This document shows, piece by piece, positions 55,613-64,000 of a stretch of DNA of 64,000 nt. Below the pieces are notes generated by a model. That model ran no database searches. It was not told the origin of the DNA and saw only the letters and a program-made list of their open reading frames with translations. Every line of letters begins with the position of its first letter. Positions within the stretch are counted from its first letter, which is position 1. The stretch covers positions 124,001 through 188,000 of the forward strand of contig NZ_NQKY01000002.1 in NCBI RefSeq assembly GCF_002252675.1. The letters are read 5' to 3'. This DNA comes from Synechococcus sp. BO 8801. Its GTDB lineage: Bacteria > Cyanobacteriota > Cyanobacteriia > PCC-6307 > Cyanobiaceae. The translations under genes and the position numbers were made by a program.

Positions 55613-56726
55613 GGGACCGCCCGGGCTGCCGGTCGCTCCCGCGATAACCCTCGGGATTGGCGCTCTGCCAGGCCCAGCCATCGCGGCAGATGTCCGCCAG
55701 GGAGCGCTTGGTCCGCCAGCCCATGCGTCGCTCCGCCTCGCGGTGATCGGCAACGCTGATGGCGGAATCCCCCGGTCGGCGATCCACCACCGCGTAGGGC
55801 AGGGTGAGGCCGTTGGTGGCCTCGAAGCTGCGCACCAGATCGAGCACCGAATGGCCGCAACCGCTGCCGAGATTGAGGGTGAGCAGCTGGGGTGGCTCCG
55901 CCTGGAGCACCTCGAGGGCCCGACCGTGGCCCTCGGCCAGATCCATCACGTGCAGGTAGTCGCGCACGCCCGTGCCATCGGGGGTGGGCCAGTCGCCGCC
56001 GAACACCTCCAGCTGCTGGCGGCGCCCTGCCGCCACCTGGCAGAGGAACGGAAAGAGATTGTTGGGGCGGCCGTTGGGGTCCTCGCCGATGCGTCCGCTG
56101 GGGTGGGCGCCCACCGGATTGAAGTAACGCAGCAGGGCGATGCGCCAGCCGGGGGTGCTGGCGGCCACATCGGCCAGCATCCTTTCCACGGCGGCCTTGG
56201 TGTATCCGTAGGGATTGATCGGCTGCAGCGGCGCCGTCTCGGGGATCGGCACCCGGTCGGTGATCCCATAGAGGGTGGCGCTGCTGCTGAAGACGAGCGT
56301 CTGGCAGCCGTGGCGGCCCATGGCCTCCAGCAGCCGGACCGCCCCGACGACGTTCACGTCCCAGTAGCGCAGGGGCTGCCCCATCGACTCCCCCACCGCC
56401 TTGAGGCCGGCGAAGTGGAGCACGGCGTCGATGCCGCTGTCGCCGCCTCCCCCGTCTTCAAAGGCCCGGTCGAGATCCTGGGGGGAGCGCACATCTCCTT
56501 TCAGCAGGGTGAGCCGGGCCGGCTGCCCCTCTCCCGCGGCCCACTGCTCCGGCGCCAGCTGCCGCCAGCTCCCCAGCCTGGCCAGCTCGCTGACGCGGCG
56601 CAGGGCTTCGGGACTGCCGTTGCTGAAGTCGTCGATCACCACCACCCGGTGGCCGGCCTCCAGCAGCACCAGACAGGTGTGACTGCCGATGAATCCGGCC
56701 CCTCCCGTGAGCAGCACCGTGGTCAA
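55587..56726 (-). CDS. galE: UDP-glucose 4-epimerase
   Basis: This 379-residue extended SDR interconverts UDP-glucose and UDP-galactose. It has TGGAGFIGSH (about 7-16), a SSSATLYG serine region and the YGYTKAAVE active-site YxxxK. The GalE tail YFNPVGAHPSGRIGEDP is present. It diverges from ugd across about 140 nt. With ugd and uxs it forms a UDP-sugar block. It is a little longer than the usual ~340 residues, mainly through a basic C-terminal extension. Confidence 0.93.
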   Translation of the reverse strand: MTTVLLTGGAGFIGSHTCLVLLEAGHRVVVIDDFSNGSPEALRRVSELARLGSWRQLAPEQWAAGEGQPARLTLLKGDVRSPQDLDRAFEDGGGGDSGIDAVLHFAGLKAVGESMGQPLRYWDVNVVGAVRLLEAMGRHGCQTLVFSSSATLYGITDRVPIPETAPLQPINPYGYTKAAVERMLADVAASTPGWRIALLRYFNPVGAHPSGRIGEDPNGRPNNLFPFLCQVAAGRRQQLEVFGGDWPTPDGTGVRDYLHVMDLAEGHGRALEVLQAEPPQLLTLNLGSGCGHSVLDLVRSFEATNGLTLPYAVVDRRPGDSAISVADHREAERRMGWRTKRSLADICRDGWAWQSANPEGYRGSDRQPGRSLIQAQPVS

Positions 56727-56867
56727 GGACCGACCCCCGTCAGGCTCTCGATCTCAACTTACCTGTGCTTAACCTTCGTCACCGTTCCGGAGACGCCCCC
56801 CGCCATCGCCCGGCCACGGCCAAAGCCAGGCAATGGCGGTAATGTCCCCGCAGCACTGCCATCCCCC

Positions 56868-58280
56868 ATGGACCCGGCCCATCCGCCGATTCGCACCATC
56901 TGTTGCATCGGAGCGGGTTATGTGGGGGGACCGACGATGGCGGTGATCGCCGATCGTTGCCCCGGGATTCAGGTCACGGTGGTCGACCTCAATGCCGAGC
57001 GGATCGCCGCCTGGAATGATCCGGATCTGGGCCGGCTGCCGGTGTACGAACCCGGCCTCGATGCCGTGGTGGGCAGGGCCAGGGGGCGCAACCTCCACTT
57101 CACCACCGAGGTGGATGCGGCGATTGCCGCCGCCGACATGGTGTTTCTCTCGGTGAACACCCCCACCAAGACCAAGGGCGTGGGGGCCGGCCAGGCCAGT
57201 GACCTGCGCTGGATCGAGGCCTCGGCCCGCCAGGTGGCCGCCTCCGCCCGGGGCCACACGATCGTGGTGGAGAAGAGCACCCTGCCGGTGCGCACCGCCG
57301 AGACCGTGAAGGCGATCCTGGGGGCCGCCCAGCAGAACCGCCCGGAGGGCGATCGCAGGCAAGCCAAGACCTTCGCCGTCCTCTCCAATCCCGAGTTCCT
57401 GGCCGAGGGCACGGCGGTCGCCGACCTTGAGGCCCCCGACCGGGTGCTGATCGGCGGCGAAGACCCCGCGGCGATCGAATCCCTGGCCGGGATCTACGGC
57501 ACCTGGGTGCCCCAGGAGCGGATCCTGCGCACCAATCTCTGGAGCAGCGAGCTGTCCAAGCTCACCGCCAACGCCTATCTGGCCCAGAGGATCTCCTCGA
57601 TCAACAGCATCGCCGCCCTCTGCGAAGCCACCGGGGCCGACGTGCGCGAGGTGGGCCGCGCCATCGGCACCGATTCCAGGATCGGCGCCAGGTTCCTTCA
57701 GGCCGGACCCGGCTTCGGCGGCAGCTGCTTCCAGAAGGACATCCTCAACCTGGTGTACCTCTGCCGCCACTACGGGCTGGAGGAGGTGGCGGGCTACTGG
57801 GAGCAGGTGGTGACCCTCAACACCTGGCAGCAGGACCGCATCGCCCGGCTGGTGGTCCAGCGCCTGTTCGGCACCGTCACCGGCAAGCGGCTGGCGGTGC
57901 TGGGCTTCGCCTTCAAGGCGGACACCAACGACACCCGGGAGGCGCCTGCCATCCGCATCTGCCAGGACCTGATCGAGGAGGGGGCTCGCCTGGTGATCGT
58001 GGATCCCAAGGTGTCAGCCGCCCAGATCGCCGAGGACCTCGGCCAGCCCCCCTCGCCGGCCGACGGCGGCTGGCAGACGGCGGGATCGCCCCTGGAGGCC
58101 GCCGCCGGCGCCGATGCCGTGGTGATCCTCACCGAATGGCGTGACTACGCCCGGCTCGACTGGGGGGCGATCGCGGCCCAGATGCGTCGCCCGGCCTGGC
58201 TGTTCGACGCCAGGGCCATCGCCGATGCCGCTGCCGCCCGGGCGGCGGGTCTTAACGTCTGGCGGGTGGGTGAGGGCTGA
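56868..58280 (+). CDS. ugd: UDP-glucose 6-dehydrogenase
   Basis: This 470-residue enzyme oxidises UDP-glucose to UDP-glucuronate. NAD loop CCIGAGYVGGPTMAV is at the start, the catalytic Cys is in GPGFGGSCFQKD, and the C-terminal domain has a GFAFKADTNDTRE motif. ATG 56868 begins MDPAHPPIRT; a long upstream frame is antisense to galE and not used. The length and motifs resemble the eukaryote-like/cyanobacterial UGDH type. A GTG start of the UXS gene follows directly, so the two are translationally linked. Confidence 0.94.
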   Translation: MDPAHPPIRTICCIGAGYVGGPTMAVIADRCPGIQVTVVDLNAERIAAWNDPDLGRLPVYEPGLDAVVGRARGRNLHFTTEVDAAIAAADMVFLSVNTPTKTKGVGAGQASDLRWIEASARQVAASARGHTIVVEKSTLPVRTAETVKAILGAAQQNRPEGDRRQAKTFAVLSNPEFLAEGTAVADLEAPDRVLIGGEDPAAIESLAGIYGTWVPQERILRTNLWSSELSKLTANAYLAQRISSINSIAALCEATGADVREVGRAIGTDSRIGARFLQAGPGFGGSCFQKDILNLVYLCRHYGLEEVAGYWEQVVTLNTWQQDRIARLVVQRLFGTVTGKRLAVLGFAFKADTNDTREAPAIRICQDLIEEGARLVIVDPKVSAAQIAEDLGQPPSPADGGWQTAGSPLEAAAGADAVVILTEWRDYARLDWGAIAAQMRRPAWLFDARAIADAAAARAAGLNVWRVGEG

Positions 58281-59222
58281 GTGACGCGGCGCAATCTGAT
58301 CACGGGCGGAGCCGGCTTCCTCGGTTCCCATCTGGTCGACCGGCTGATGGAGGCTGGCGAGGAGGTGATCTGCCTCGACAACTTCTACACCGGGCGCAAG
58401 GACAACATCCGCCACTGGCTGGGTCACCCCCAGTTCGAGCTGATTCGCCACGACGTCACCGAGCCGATCCGCCTCGAGATCGACCGCATCTGGCATCTCG
58501 CCTGCCCGGCGTCGCCCGTGCACTACCAGTCGAACCCGATCAAGACGGCCAAGACCAGCTTCCTCGGCACCTACAACATGCTCGGCCTGGCGCGTCGCGT
58601 CGGCGCCAGGCTGCTGCTGGCCAGCACCAGCGAGGTCTACGGCGATCCGGAGGTCCATCCCCAGCCTGAGAGCTACCGGGGCTGCGTCAACACCATCGGC
58701 ATCCGCTCCTGCTACGACGAAGGCAAGCGGATCGCCGAGACGCTCTGCTTCGATTACCAGCGCATGCACGGCACCGAGATCCGTGTGATGCGGATCTTCA
58801 ACACCTACGGGCCCCGCATGCTCCCGGACGACGGCCGGGTGGTGAGCAACTTCATCGTCCAGGCCCTGCAGGGTCTGCCCCTCACTCTGTATGGCGACGG
58901 CAGCCAGACCCGCTCCTTCTGCTACGTGGATGACCTGATCGAGGGCATGATCCGGCTGATGAACGGCGAGCACACCGGTCCGATCAACATCGGCAACCCC
59001 GGTGAGTTCACCATCCGCCAGCTGGCCGAGAAGGTACGGGAGCGGATCCAGCCCTCTCTGGAGCTCACCACCCAGCCCCTGCCCCAGGACGATCCCCTGC
59101 AGCGCCAGCCCGTGATCGACCTCGCCCGCGAGCTGCTCGGGTGGGAGCCGAAGGTGAGCCTGGACGAGGGACTGGAGCCCACCATCGCCTACTTCCGGGA
59201 ACGGGTGCGGGCGGGCCGTTGA
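58281..59222 (+). CDS. uxs: UDP-glucuronate decarboxylase (UDP-xylose synthase)
   Basis: This 313-residue extended SDR starts at a GTG immediately after the ugd stop. It has [15 protein letters not shown], a TSEVYGDP serine region and [10 protein letters not shown] active-site YxxxK. The characteristic UXS stretches [12 protein letters not shown] and [10 protein letters not shown] are present. It converts UDP-GlcA from Ugd to UDP-xylose. Its last three bases overlap the TTG start of the next epimerase, so the three genes form one tight operon. Confidence 0.93.
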   Translation: MTRRNLITGGAGFLGSHLVDRLMEAGEEVICLDNFYTGRKDNIRHWLGHPQFELIRHDVTEPIRLEIDRIWHLACPASPVHYQSNPIKTAKTSFLGTYNMLGLARRVGARLLLASTSEVYGDPEVHPQPESYRGCVNTIGIRSCYDEGKRIAETLCFDYQRMHGTEIRVMRIFNTYGPRMLPDDGRVVSNFIVQALQGLPLTLYGDGSQTRSFCYVDDLIEGMIRLMNGEHTGPINIGNPGEFTIRQLAEKVRERIQPSLELTTQPLPQDDPLQRQPVIDLARELLGWEPKVSLDEGLEPTIAYFRERVRAGR

Positions 59223-60247
59223 CGGCGAAAGGGCCGATCCTCGTCACCGGGGTCGCCGGCTTCATCGGCGCGGCGGCGGCCGAGCGGTTGCTGGCTCGGG
59301 GCGAGCGGGTGGTGGGGCTCGACAATCTCAACGCCTACTACGACCCTGCCCTGAAGCGGGCCCGTCTGGAGCGGCTGGAGGCCCTGGCTCCGGCGGGCGC
59401 CTTCGCCTTCCATCCCCTCGATCTGGTGGACGCCGAAGCGGTGGCGGCCCTGTTCGCCGCCGAGCGGCCCGCCCGGGTGCTGCATCTGGCCGCCCAGGCC
59501 GGGGTGCGGCACTCGATCGACAACCCGGCGCTCTACATCCAGAGCAACCTGGTGGGGTTCGGCACGGTGCTCGAAGGCTGTCGCCACGCGGGTGTGGAGC
59601 ATCTGGTGTATGCCTCCAGCAGCTCGATCTACGGCGGCAACCGCCACATGCCCTTCCGCGAGCAGGACCCGGTGAACCACCCGGTGAGCCTGTATGCGGC
59701 CACCAAGAAGGCCAATGAACTGATGGCCCACACCTACAGCCACCTCTACGGTCTGCCGGCCACCGGCCTGCGCTTCTTCACCGTCTATGGCCCCTGGGGC
59801 CGGCCCGACATGGCGCCGATGCTGTTCGCCCGCGCGATCCTGGCCGGCGATCCGATCCGGGTGTTCAACCACGGCCGCATGGAGCGGGATTTCACCTACA
59901 TCGACGACATCGTCGAAGGGGTGATCCGCTGCCTCGACAAGCCCGCCACGGCGGATCCGGCCTTCGATCCGCTGCATCCCGACCCCGCCACGGCCGCCGC
60001 CCCCCACCGGGTCTTCAACATCGGCAATGCCCGGCCCGTGCCCCTGCTGCGGTTCATCGACCTGCTCGAGCAGGCCCTCGGCCGTCCGGCGATCCGGGAT
60101 CTGCAGCCCATGCAGCCCGGCGACGTGCCGGCCACCGCCGCCGACACCACCGCCCTGGAGTCCTGGGTGGGGTTCCGTCCCTCCACGGCGATCGAAACCG
60201 GGATCGGGCAGTTCGCCGCCTGGTACCGCGCCTTCCACGGCGTCTGA
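59219..60247 (+). CDS. NAD-dependent epimerase, UDP-glucuronate 4-epimerase-like
   Basis: About 342 residues from a TTG at 59219 that overlaps the uxs stop. Motifs are [27 protein letters not shown] and the active-site YAATKKANE, with [18 protein letters not shown] typical of the CapI/LspL UDP-glucuronate 4-epimerase group. It would draw UDP-GlcA from Ugd to UDP-galacturonate, a branch parallel to UDP-xylose. An upstream in-frame extension overlaps uxs and is rejected. The exact substrate is inferred from family signature and operon. Confidence 0.85.
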   Translation: MTAKGPILVTGVAGFIGAAAAERLLARGERVVGLDNLNAYYDPALKRARLERLEALAPAGAFAFHPLDLVDAEAVAALFAAERPARVLHLAAQAGVRHSIDNPALYIQSNLVGFGTVLEGCRHAGVEHLVYASSSSIYGGNRHMPFREQDPVNHPVSLYAATKKANELMAHTYSHLYGLPATGLRFFTVYGPWGRPDMAPMLFARAILAGDPIRVFNHGRMERDFTYIDDIVEGVIRCLDKPATADPAFDPLHPDPATAAAPHRVFNIGNARPVPLLRFIDLLEQALGRPAIRDLQPMQPGDVPATAADTTALESWVGFRPSTAIETGIGQFAAWYRAFHGV

Positions 60248-60292
60248 GCCGACCCCTTCGGGCACAATGGGTCGCTGCCGATCCGCACCGTC

Positions 60293-61594
60293 TTGAAACC
60301 GCTCCAGAGCCTGCGGGGCATGGTCGACCTGCTGCCCGGTCAGACCCCCTTCTGGCAGCGGATCGAAGCCACCGCCCGGGAGCACTTCCGTCGGGCCGCC
60401 GTCGAGGAGATCCGCACGCCCCTGCTCGAGGTGACCGAGCTGTTCGCCCGGGGCATCGGCGAGGCCACCGACGTGGTGGGCAAGGAGATGTACAGCTTCG
60501 AGGACCGCGGCGCCCGCAGCTGCACCCTGCGGCCCGAGGGCACCGCCTCGGTGGTGCGGGCCGCGATCCAGCATGGCCTGGTGGCCCAGGGACCCCAGCG
60601 GCTCTGGTACGGCGGGCCGATGTTCCGCTACGAGAGGCCCCAGGCCGGCCGGCAGCGGCAGTTCCACCAGATCGGCCTGGAGTTCCTCGGCCACGGCGAT
60701 CCCCGCAGCGACGTCGAGGCCATCGCCATCGCCTGGGATCTGCTGATGGATCTGGGGGTGGGGGGCCTGTCCCTGGAGCTCAACTCCCTCGGCAGTCCCG
60801 AGGACCGGCAGCGCTATCGGGCCGAACTGGTGGCCTGGCTGGAGGCCCATCGGGAGCGTCTGGATCCCGATTCGCAGCAGCGGATCGCCACCAACCCCCT
60901 GCGGGTGCTCGATTCCAAGAACCCCGACACCCAGGCCCTGCTGGCCGGCGCCCCCGCCCTGGCCGATGCCCTCAGCGGCGAGAGCCATGAACGCTTTCTG
61001 CGGGTGCGGCAGGGTCTGGAGGCCCTCGCCATCCCGTTCGAGCTCAACCCGCGGCTGGTGCGGGGGCTTGATTATTACGGCCACACCGCCTTCGAGATCA
61101 CCAGCAGCCAGCTCGGGGCGCAGGCGACGGTGTGCGGCGGCGGTCGCTACGACGGCCTGGTGGAACAGCTGGGCGGGCCCCCCACGCCGGCCATCGGCTG
61201 GGCCCTGGGCATGGAGAGGCTGGTGCTGCTGCTCAGCCAGGCCATGGAGGCGGGCACCCAGGCCCCAGTGACGGCCGCCCAACCAGACGTCTACGTGGTG
61301 AACCGGGGCGCCCTGGGAGAGGCCTGCGCCCTGGAGCTCGCCCGGTGCTGCCGCCAGCGCCCAGGGGCTTCGCTGGCGGTGCAGCTGGATCTCAGCGGCG
61401 CCGGTTTCGACAAACAGCTCAAGCGCGCCCGCAGGAGCGGCGCCCGCTGGGCCCTGCTGCTGGGCGATGAGGAAGCCGGGGCCGGCCAGGTGCGGCTGAT
61501 GCCCCTGGCCAGCGAGGCTGGGTCAGGGGATCGGGTCCTGAGCCGGGAGGCGTTTCTGGCCCTGCCGCCGGAGGAGCTGCGGCGCCAGGGATGA
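60293..61594 (+). CDS. hisS: Histidyl-tRNA synthetase
   Basis: This 433-residue class II synthetase starts at a TTG. It has motif 2 [20 protein letters not shown], the histidine-A signature [15 protein letters not shown], and motif 3 [11 protein letters not shown]. The C-terminal anticodon domain follows. Length is standard. It converges on the psbEFLJ operon, with a terminator for the latter in the gap. Confidence 0.96.
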   Translation: MKPLQSLRGMVDLLPGQTPFWQRIEATAREHFRRAAVEEIRTPLLEVTELFARGIGEATDVVGKEMYSFEDRGARSCTLRPEGTASVVRAAIQHGLVAQGPQRLWYGGPMFRYERPQAGRQRQFHQIGLEFLGHGDPRSDVEAIAIAWDLLMDLGVGGLSLELNSLGSPEDRQRYRAELVAWLEAHRERLDPDSQQRIATNPLRVLDSKNPDTQALLAGAPALADALSGESHERFLRVRQGLEALAIPFELNPRLVRGLDYYGHTAFEITSSQLGAQATVCGGGRYDGLVEQLGGPPTPAIGWALGMERLVLLLSQAMEAGTQAPVTAAQPDVYVVNRGALGEACALELARCCRQRPGASLAVQLDLSGAGFDKQLKRARRSGARWALLLGDEEAGAGQVRLMPLASEAGSGDRVLSREAFLALPPEELRRQG

Positions 61595-61648
61595 ACCGCC
61601 CCGCTGGAGCCCACGGCCTCAACCATGGCCTACAGGATCATGGCCAAC

Positions 61649-61674
61649 AAAAAGCGGATCCCTGGGGATCCGCT
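61649..61674 (-). terminator. Intrinsic terminator of the psbEFLJ operon
   Basis: On the minus strand a 9-bp perfect stem (AGCGGATCC/GGATCCGCT) with a 4-nt loop is followed by four to five T residues. It lies about 40 nt after the psbJ stop and is correctly oriented to end that operon. Confidence 0.88.
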
Positions 61675-61713
61675 GGATGGGTCACTGGGGGCAGCGCGCT
61701 GGCCACCGTCCCA

Positions 61714-61914
61714 TCAGGCCGAACCGACACCCACATAGGAGCCGTAGAAGAACAGACCGACCACAAAGATCACGGCCATGCCACCGGCGGTGGCGACCAT
61801 CCAGAGCGGCAGGACCCCTTCGGTCCACCGGCTCTTCCAGGCCACGGCCGGGCGGCCGTCGGGAAGGCGGTCGGGGATCCGGCCGTCAGGAAGTGAGGAT
61901 TTCTTGCCGCTCAT
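61714..61914 (-). CDS. psbJ: Photosystem II protein J
   Basis: This 66-residue single-helix subunit helps electron flow and assembly around cytochrome b559. After a hydrophilic N-terminal extension ([15 protein letters not shown]) comes the conserved helix [20 protein letters not shown] and the tail [10 protein letters not shown]. The N-terminus is longer than the usual ~40 residues, as in other picocyanobacteria. It is the last gene of psbEFLJ, 18 nt after psbL. Confidence 0.95.
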   Translation of the reverse strand: MSGKKSSLPDGRIPDRLPDGRPAVAWKSRWTEGVLPLWMVATAGGMAVIFVVGLFFYGSYVGVGSA

Positions 61915-61932
61915 GGATGGGGTGCCTCCCGA

Positions 61933-62052
61933 TCAGTTGAAGAAGTAGCTGGAGAAGAGGATGCCGATGACGAACACGAACAGCAGGCCCAGATAGAGGC
62001 TGGTGCGGTTCAGCTCGACCGGCAGGTTGTTGGGGTTGGGATTGCGCTGCAT
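61933..62052 (-). CDS. psbL: Photosystem II protein L
   Basis: This 39-residue single-helix subunit at the PSII dimer interface reads [20 protein letters not shown] and then a hydrophobic helix ending FSSYFFN, matching cyanobacterial PsbL. It follows psbF after 7 nt. The translation was read directly from the sequence; length is exact for the family. Confidence 0.97.
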   Translation of the reverse strand: MQRNPNPNNLPVELNRTSLYLGLLFVFVIGILFSSYFFN

Positions 62053-62059
62053 GGATGTC

Positions 62060-62197
62060 TCAGCGACGGACGAACTGCATGGCCGCCAAGGCACCCAGGA
62101 AGAAGACCGTGGGAATGCCGAGGGCGTGGACGGAAAGCCAGCGCACCGTGAAGATCGGATAGTTGCGCGGCGTGGTGGGGGCGGTGGACTGGGTCAT
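62060..62197 (-). CDS. psbF: Cytochrome b559 beta subunit
   Basis: The 45-residue product begins [20 protein letters not shown]. The heme-ligand His is in [11 protein letters not shown], and the tail is MQFVRR. With PsbE it binds the b559 heme of photosystem II. Its ATG overlaps the psbE stop by 4 nt (ATGA), so the two subunits are translationally coupled. Confidence 0.98.
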   Translation of the reverse strand: MTQSTAPTTPRNYPIFTVRWLSVHALGIPTVFFLGALAAMQFVRR

Positions 62198-62448
62198 GGT
62201 TCCTGGAGGCGCAGATCAAGGCTGCTCTTGCCCTCGTAACGCTGACTCACAACGGGAGCCTTGGTTTCCTGGGCCTGGAAGTAGGCATCCGGACGGGGCG
62301 TGCCGAAGGCGTCGTAGGCCAGGCCGGTCGACACGAACAGGAAGCCCGCCAGGAAGATGGCCGGCAGGGTCACCGCATGGATGACCCAGTAGCGGATGCT
62401 TGTGATGATCTCGAAGAACGGGCGTTCCCCTGTGGAGCCGGCAGCCAT
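62194..62448 (-). CDS. psbE: Cytochrome b559 alpha subunit
   Basis: This 84-residue subunit has the N-terminal [21 protein letters not shown] with the heme His, one membrane helix, and a lumenal tail. Length is standard. It is the first gene of the psbE-psbF-psbL-psbJ operon, with ycf48 and rubA upstream on the same strand, the conserved order in cyanobacteria. About 100 nt separate it from ycf48 and must hold the operon promoter. Confidence 0.98.
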   Translation of the reverse strand: MAAGSTGERPFFEIITSIRYWVIHAVTLPAIFLAGFLFVSTGLAYDAFGTPRPDAYFQAQETKAPVVSQRYEGKSSLDLRLQEP

Positions 62449-62547
62449 AGCAACAAGCGTTCAGCCAGGAGATCCTAGGGGTCGATCGGGGGGCTCCGCC
62501 AGCCGGGCGGGGGGTTGGTTACAGAGGGATGCAGTTGCCCCCCGCCC

Positions 62548-63588
62548 TCAGCCCACCCAGCGCAGCAGCACGCCCCGCTCCCCCAGGACGAAGCCCTTGC
62601 CATCGGGGGAGAAGACGATCCGGGAGAAGTTGGTGGGCTGCTCAGTGCCCACCGGATCCCGCTGCCAGCTGGCGCCGGCATCGTCGCTCACCAGCAGGGT
62701 GCCGTTGCCGCCGCCGGTCCACACGGCGCCCCGGGGGTCCCAGGCCATGTCGAGGTAGCCATAGCCGTTGGTGATCGGGATCACGGGCTTGCTCCAGTCG
62801 CCGCTCTCGGTGCTCTCGGCGGTGCTCGGGTCGCCGTCGAAACGCAGCTGGGCGCCCCGGGCCACCATCCAGAGGTGGCCGTCGGGCTGGAAGCCCATCG
62901 ACTGCAGCCGCTGGCTGCTGACCCGCTGGTGCACCTGCCAGGCGGGCAGGCCCGGTTCCCAGGTGGCGAAGAAGTTCCCCAGGCTGCTGACGCTGACGTA
63001 GTCGCCCTCGGCGCTGCGGCGCAGGTCGCGGATGGCGCCGGCGGCATCCCCCACCAGGGCCTGCCAGCTGGAGCCGGCATCGGTGGTGCGGTAGACGGCA
63101 CCGACGTTGGTGGCCAGCTCCGCGGTCTTCGGCCCCAGGGCCGTCACCAGGTAGGGCTCGCCGGGCAGCTTGGTGTCGAGCAGCAGCCGGCTCCAGCTGC
63201 TGCCGGCATCGTCGCTGTGCAGCAGCAGGCCGGGCTGGCCCACGATCCAGCCCTCAGGGCCGTTGAAGTCGATGCTGATCAGCCGGAAGTTCTCCTCCTC
63301 CGGCAGGTCGAGGGCCCGTTCCTGCCAGCTGGCCCCAGCGTCGTCGGTTTCCATGATCAGCCGGTTGCTGCCCACCAGGAACCCGTGGTCGGCGCTGCTG
63401 AAGGCCACGTCGAGGGGATTGGAGCGGGTGTCCAGGGGGACCGCCTGCCAGGGGCTGGCGGCGGCGGTGGGCAATCCGGTGGTGACGCAGCCCGTGAGGC
63501 CGAGGGCGAGCACGAGCGAGATCGCCAGGCTGAGCAGGGGCCGCAGCGGGCGGAGCAAGGCCGGCAGGGCGGGAAGGGGCGCAGGCAT
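62548..63588 (-). CDS. ycf48: Photosystem II assembly factor Ycf48 (HCF136)
   Basis: This 346-residue lumenal lipoprotein binds precursor D1 and helps build the PSII reaction centre. It has a lipoprotein signal with LTGC (Cys34) and then repeated beta-propeller blades with DDAGASW- and DDAGSSW-type BNR motifs. ATG 63588 overlaps the rubA stop by one base (TGATG). Position between rubA and psbE is the conserved cyanobacterial arrangement. Confidence 0.96.
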   Translation of the reverse strand: MPAPLPALPALLRPLRPLLSLAISLVLALGLTGCVTTGLPTAAASPWQAVPLDTRSNPLDVAFSSADHGFLVGSNRLIMETDDAGASWQERALDLPEEENFRLISIDFNGPEGWIVGQPGLLLHSDDAGSSWSRLLLDTKLPGEPYLVTALGPKTAELATNVGAVYRTTDAGSSWQALVGDAAGAIRDLRRSAEGDYVSVSSLGNFFATWEPGLPAWQVHQRVSSQRLQSMGFQPDGHLWMVARGAQLRFDGDPSTAESTESGDWSKPVIPITNGYGYLDMAWDPRGAVWTGGGNGTLLVSDDAGASWQRDPVGTEQPTNFSRIVFSPDGKGFVLGERGVLLRWVG

Positions 63589-63998
63589 CAACGCAGGGAA
63601 TAGAGAGAGAGGAAGAAAGCGAAGGCGAGGGCGAACCCCCCGAAGATCAGGACGTTCTTCTGACCGGGGGTGAGGCGGTTCACCCCCAGGCCGAAGTTGA
63701 GGTTCTCCTCGAAGCCACTGGGCTTGTTGCGTGGGCCGATGTCCTTGAAGGCCCCCACCCGGCTGCGGCAGACCGGGCAGCGGAAACCGACCGGGTCGAG
63801 GTCGAGAAAGGAGGTGCCGGAGGGGATCCCCAGCTTCTTCACCCCCTCGGCCGGGTCATAGACGAAGCCGCAGCTGCGGCACTCGAAGCGGTGGCTGGAT
63901 GGATCCTCGGCGACGGTTTCGGCCGCCTCGCTGACGGCCCCGGCGGGCCCGGTGGGGACCTCTTCGGTGGGTGTCTCCGTCGGCGGTTCCGTGCTCAT
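63588..63998 (-). CDS. rubA: Membrane-anchored rubredoxin RubA
   Basis: This 136-residue protein has an acidic N-terminus, a rubredoxin domain with Fe ligands C40, C43, C74 and C77, and a C-terminal membrane helix ending FFLSLYSLR. RubA is required for early photosystem II (and in some organisms photosystem I) assembly. The start ATG lies two bases from the window end, so the gene is complete. It overlaps ycf48 by one base. Confidence 0.96.
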   Translation of the reverse strand: MSTEPPTETPTEEVPTGPAGAVSEAAETVAEDPSSHRFECRSCGFVYDPAEGVKKLGIPSGTSFLDLDPVGFRCPVCRSRVGAFKDIGPRNKPSGFEENLNFGLGVNRLTPGQKNVLIFGGFALAFAFFLSLYSLR

Positions 63999-64000
63999 CC

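Overview
The window is a high-GC cyanobacterial chromosome segment, most like the picocyanobacterial Cyanobium/Synechococcus group. The evidence is psaC, the psbE-psbF-psbL-psbJ operon behind rubA and ycf48, ndhS, heme oxygenase, a cyanobacterial RNase P RNA, and tightly packed genes with frequent 1-4 nt overlaps. No integrase, transposase, CRISPR array or phage structural gene was seen. The assignment rests on gene content and order only.

Layout. 1-12.0 kb is an accessory surface-polysaccharide region of visibly lower GC. It starts inside an SDR gene, followed by a dehydroquinate-synthase-like cyclase, a thiamin-diphosphate enzyme, an HpcH/HpaI-type aldolase and an extended-SDR epimerase, all on the plus strand. 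Next come a C-methyltransferase-type protein, a GtrA/GtrB pair and two large polytopic membrane proteins. A decayed copy of the 3' end of transketolase at 10.1 kb, facing the intact tkt at 12.1 kb, marks a recombination scar. 12.1-18.0 kb is core: tkt, fabF, acpP, psaC, glmS. Two related palindromic repeats follow (18.03-18.27 kb). 18.25-20.7 kb holds a TupA-like ATP-grasp gene and manC. 20.8-30.6 kb has rimM, ndhS, rnc, rnpB, an HpsJ-like membrane protein, a probable PEP-CTERM protein, tRNA-Arg(CCU), small conserved genes, glycogen phosphorylase and a CPA2 antiporter.

31.6-35.8 kb carries two tandem membrane acyltransferase/SGNH genes. They share a roughly 1.07 kb block that is almost identical in DNA, followed by strongly diverged C-terminal halves. 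35.8-43.5 kb holds an aldose-epimerase-like gene, glcE, a four-carbon acid sugar kinase family gene, glcF, icd, an unknown gene and ho1. 43.5-55.6 kb is a second glycan region: GT1-like, ABC exporter, two GT2s, an RgpF-like protein and a GT-C-like membrane protein, interleaved with a UvrD/PcrA helicase and a CCA-adding-type enzyme. 55.6-60.2 kb is a nucleotide-sugar block: galE, ugd, uxs and a UDP-glucuronate 4-epimerase-like gene. 60.3-64.0 kb is hisS and the rubA-ycf48-psbEFLJ photosystem II cluster.

How it fits together. The window supplies precursors (GlmS for glucosamine-6-P, ManC for GDP-mannose, GalE/Ugd/Uxs for UDP-Gal, UDP-GlcA, UDP-Xyl and possibly UDP-GalA), transferases, an exporter and decorating acyltransferases for envelope glycans. 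The most interesting parts are the cyclase/ThDP/aldolase/SDR cassette, which looks like a pathway to an unusual surface sugar, and the tandem acyltransferases with a homogenised membrane domain.
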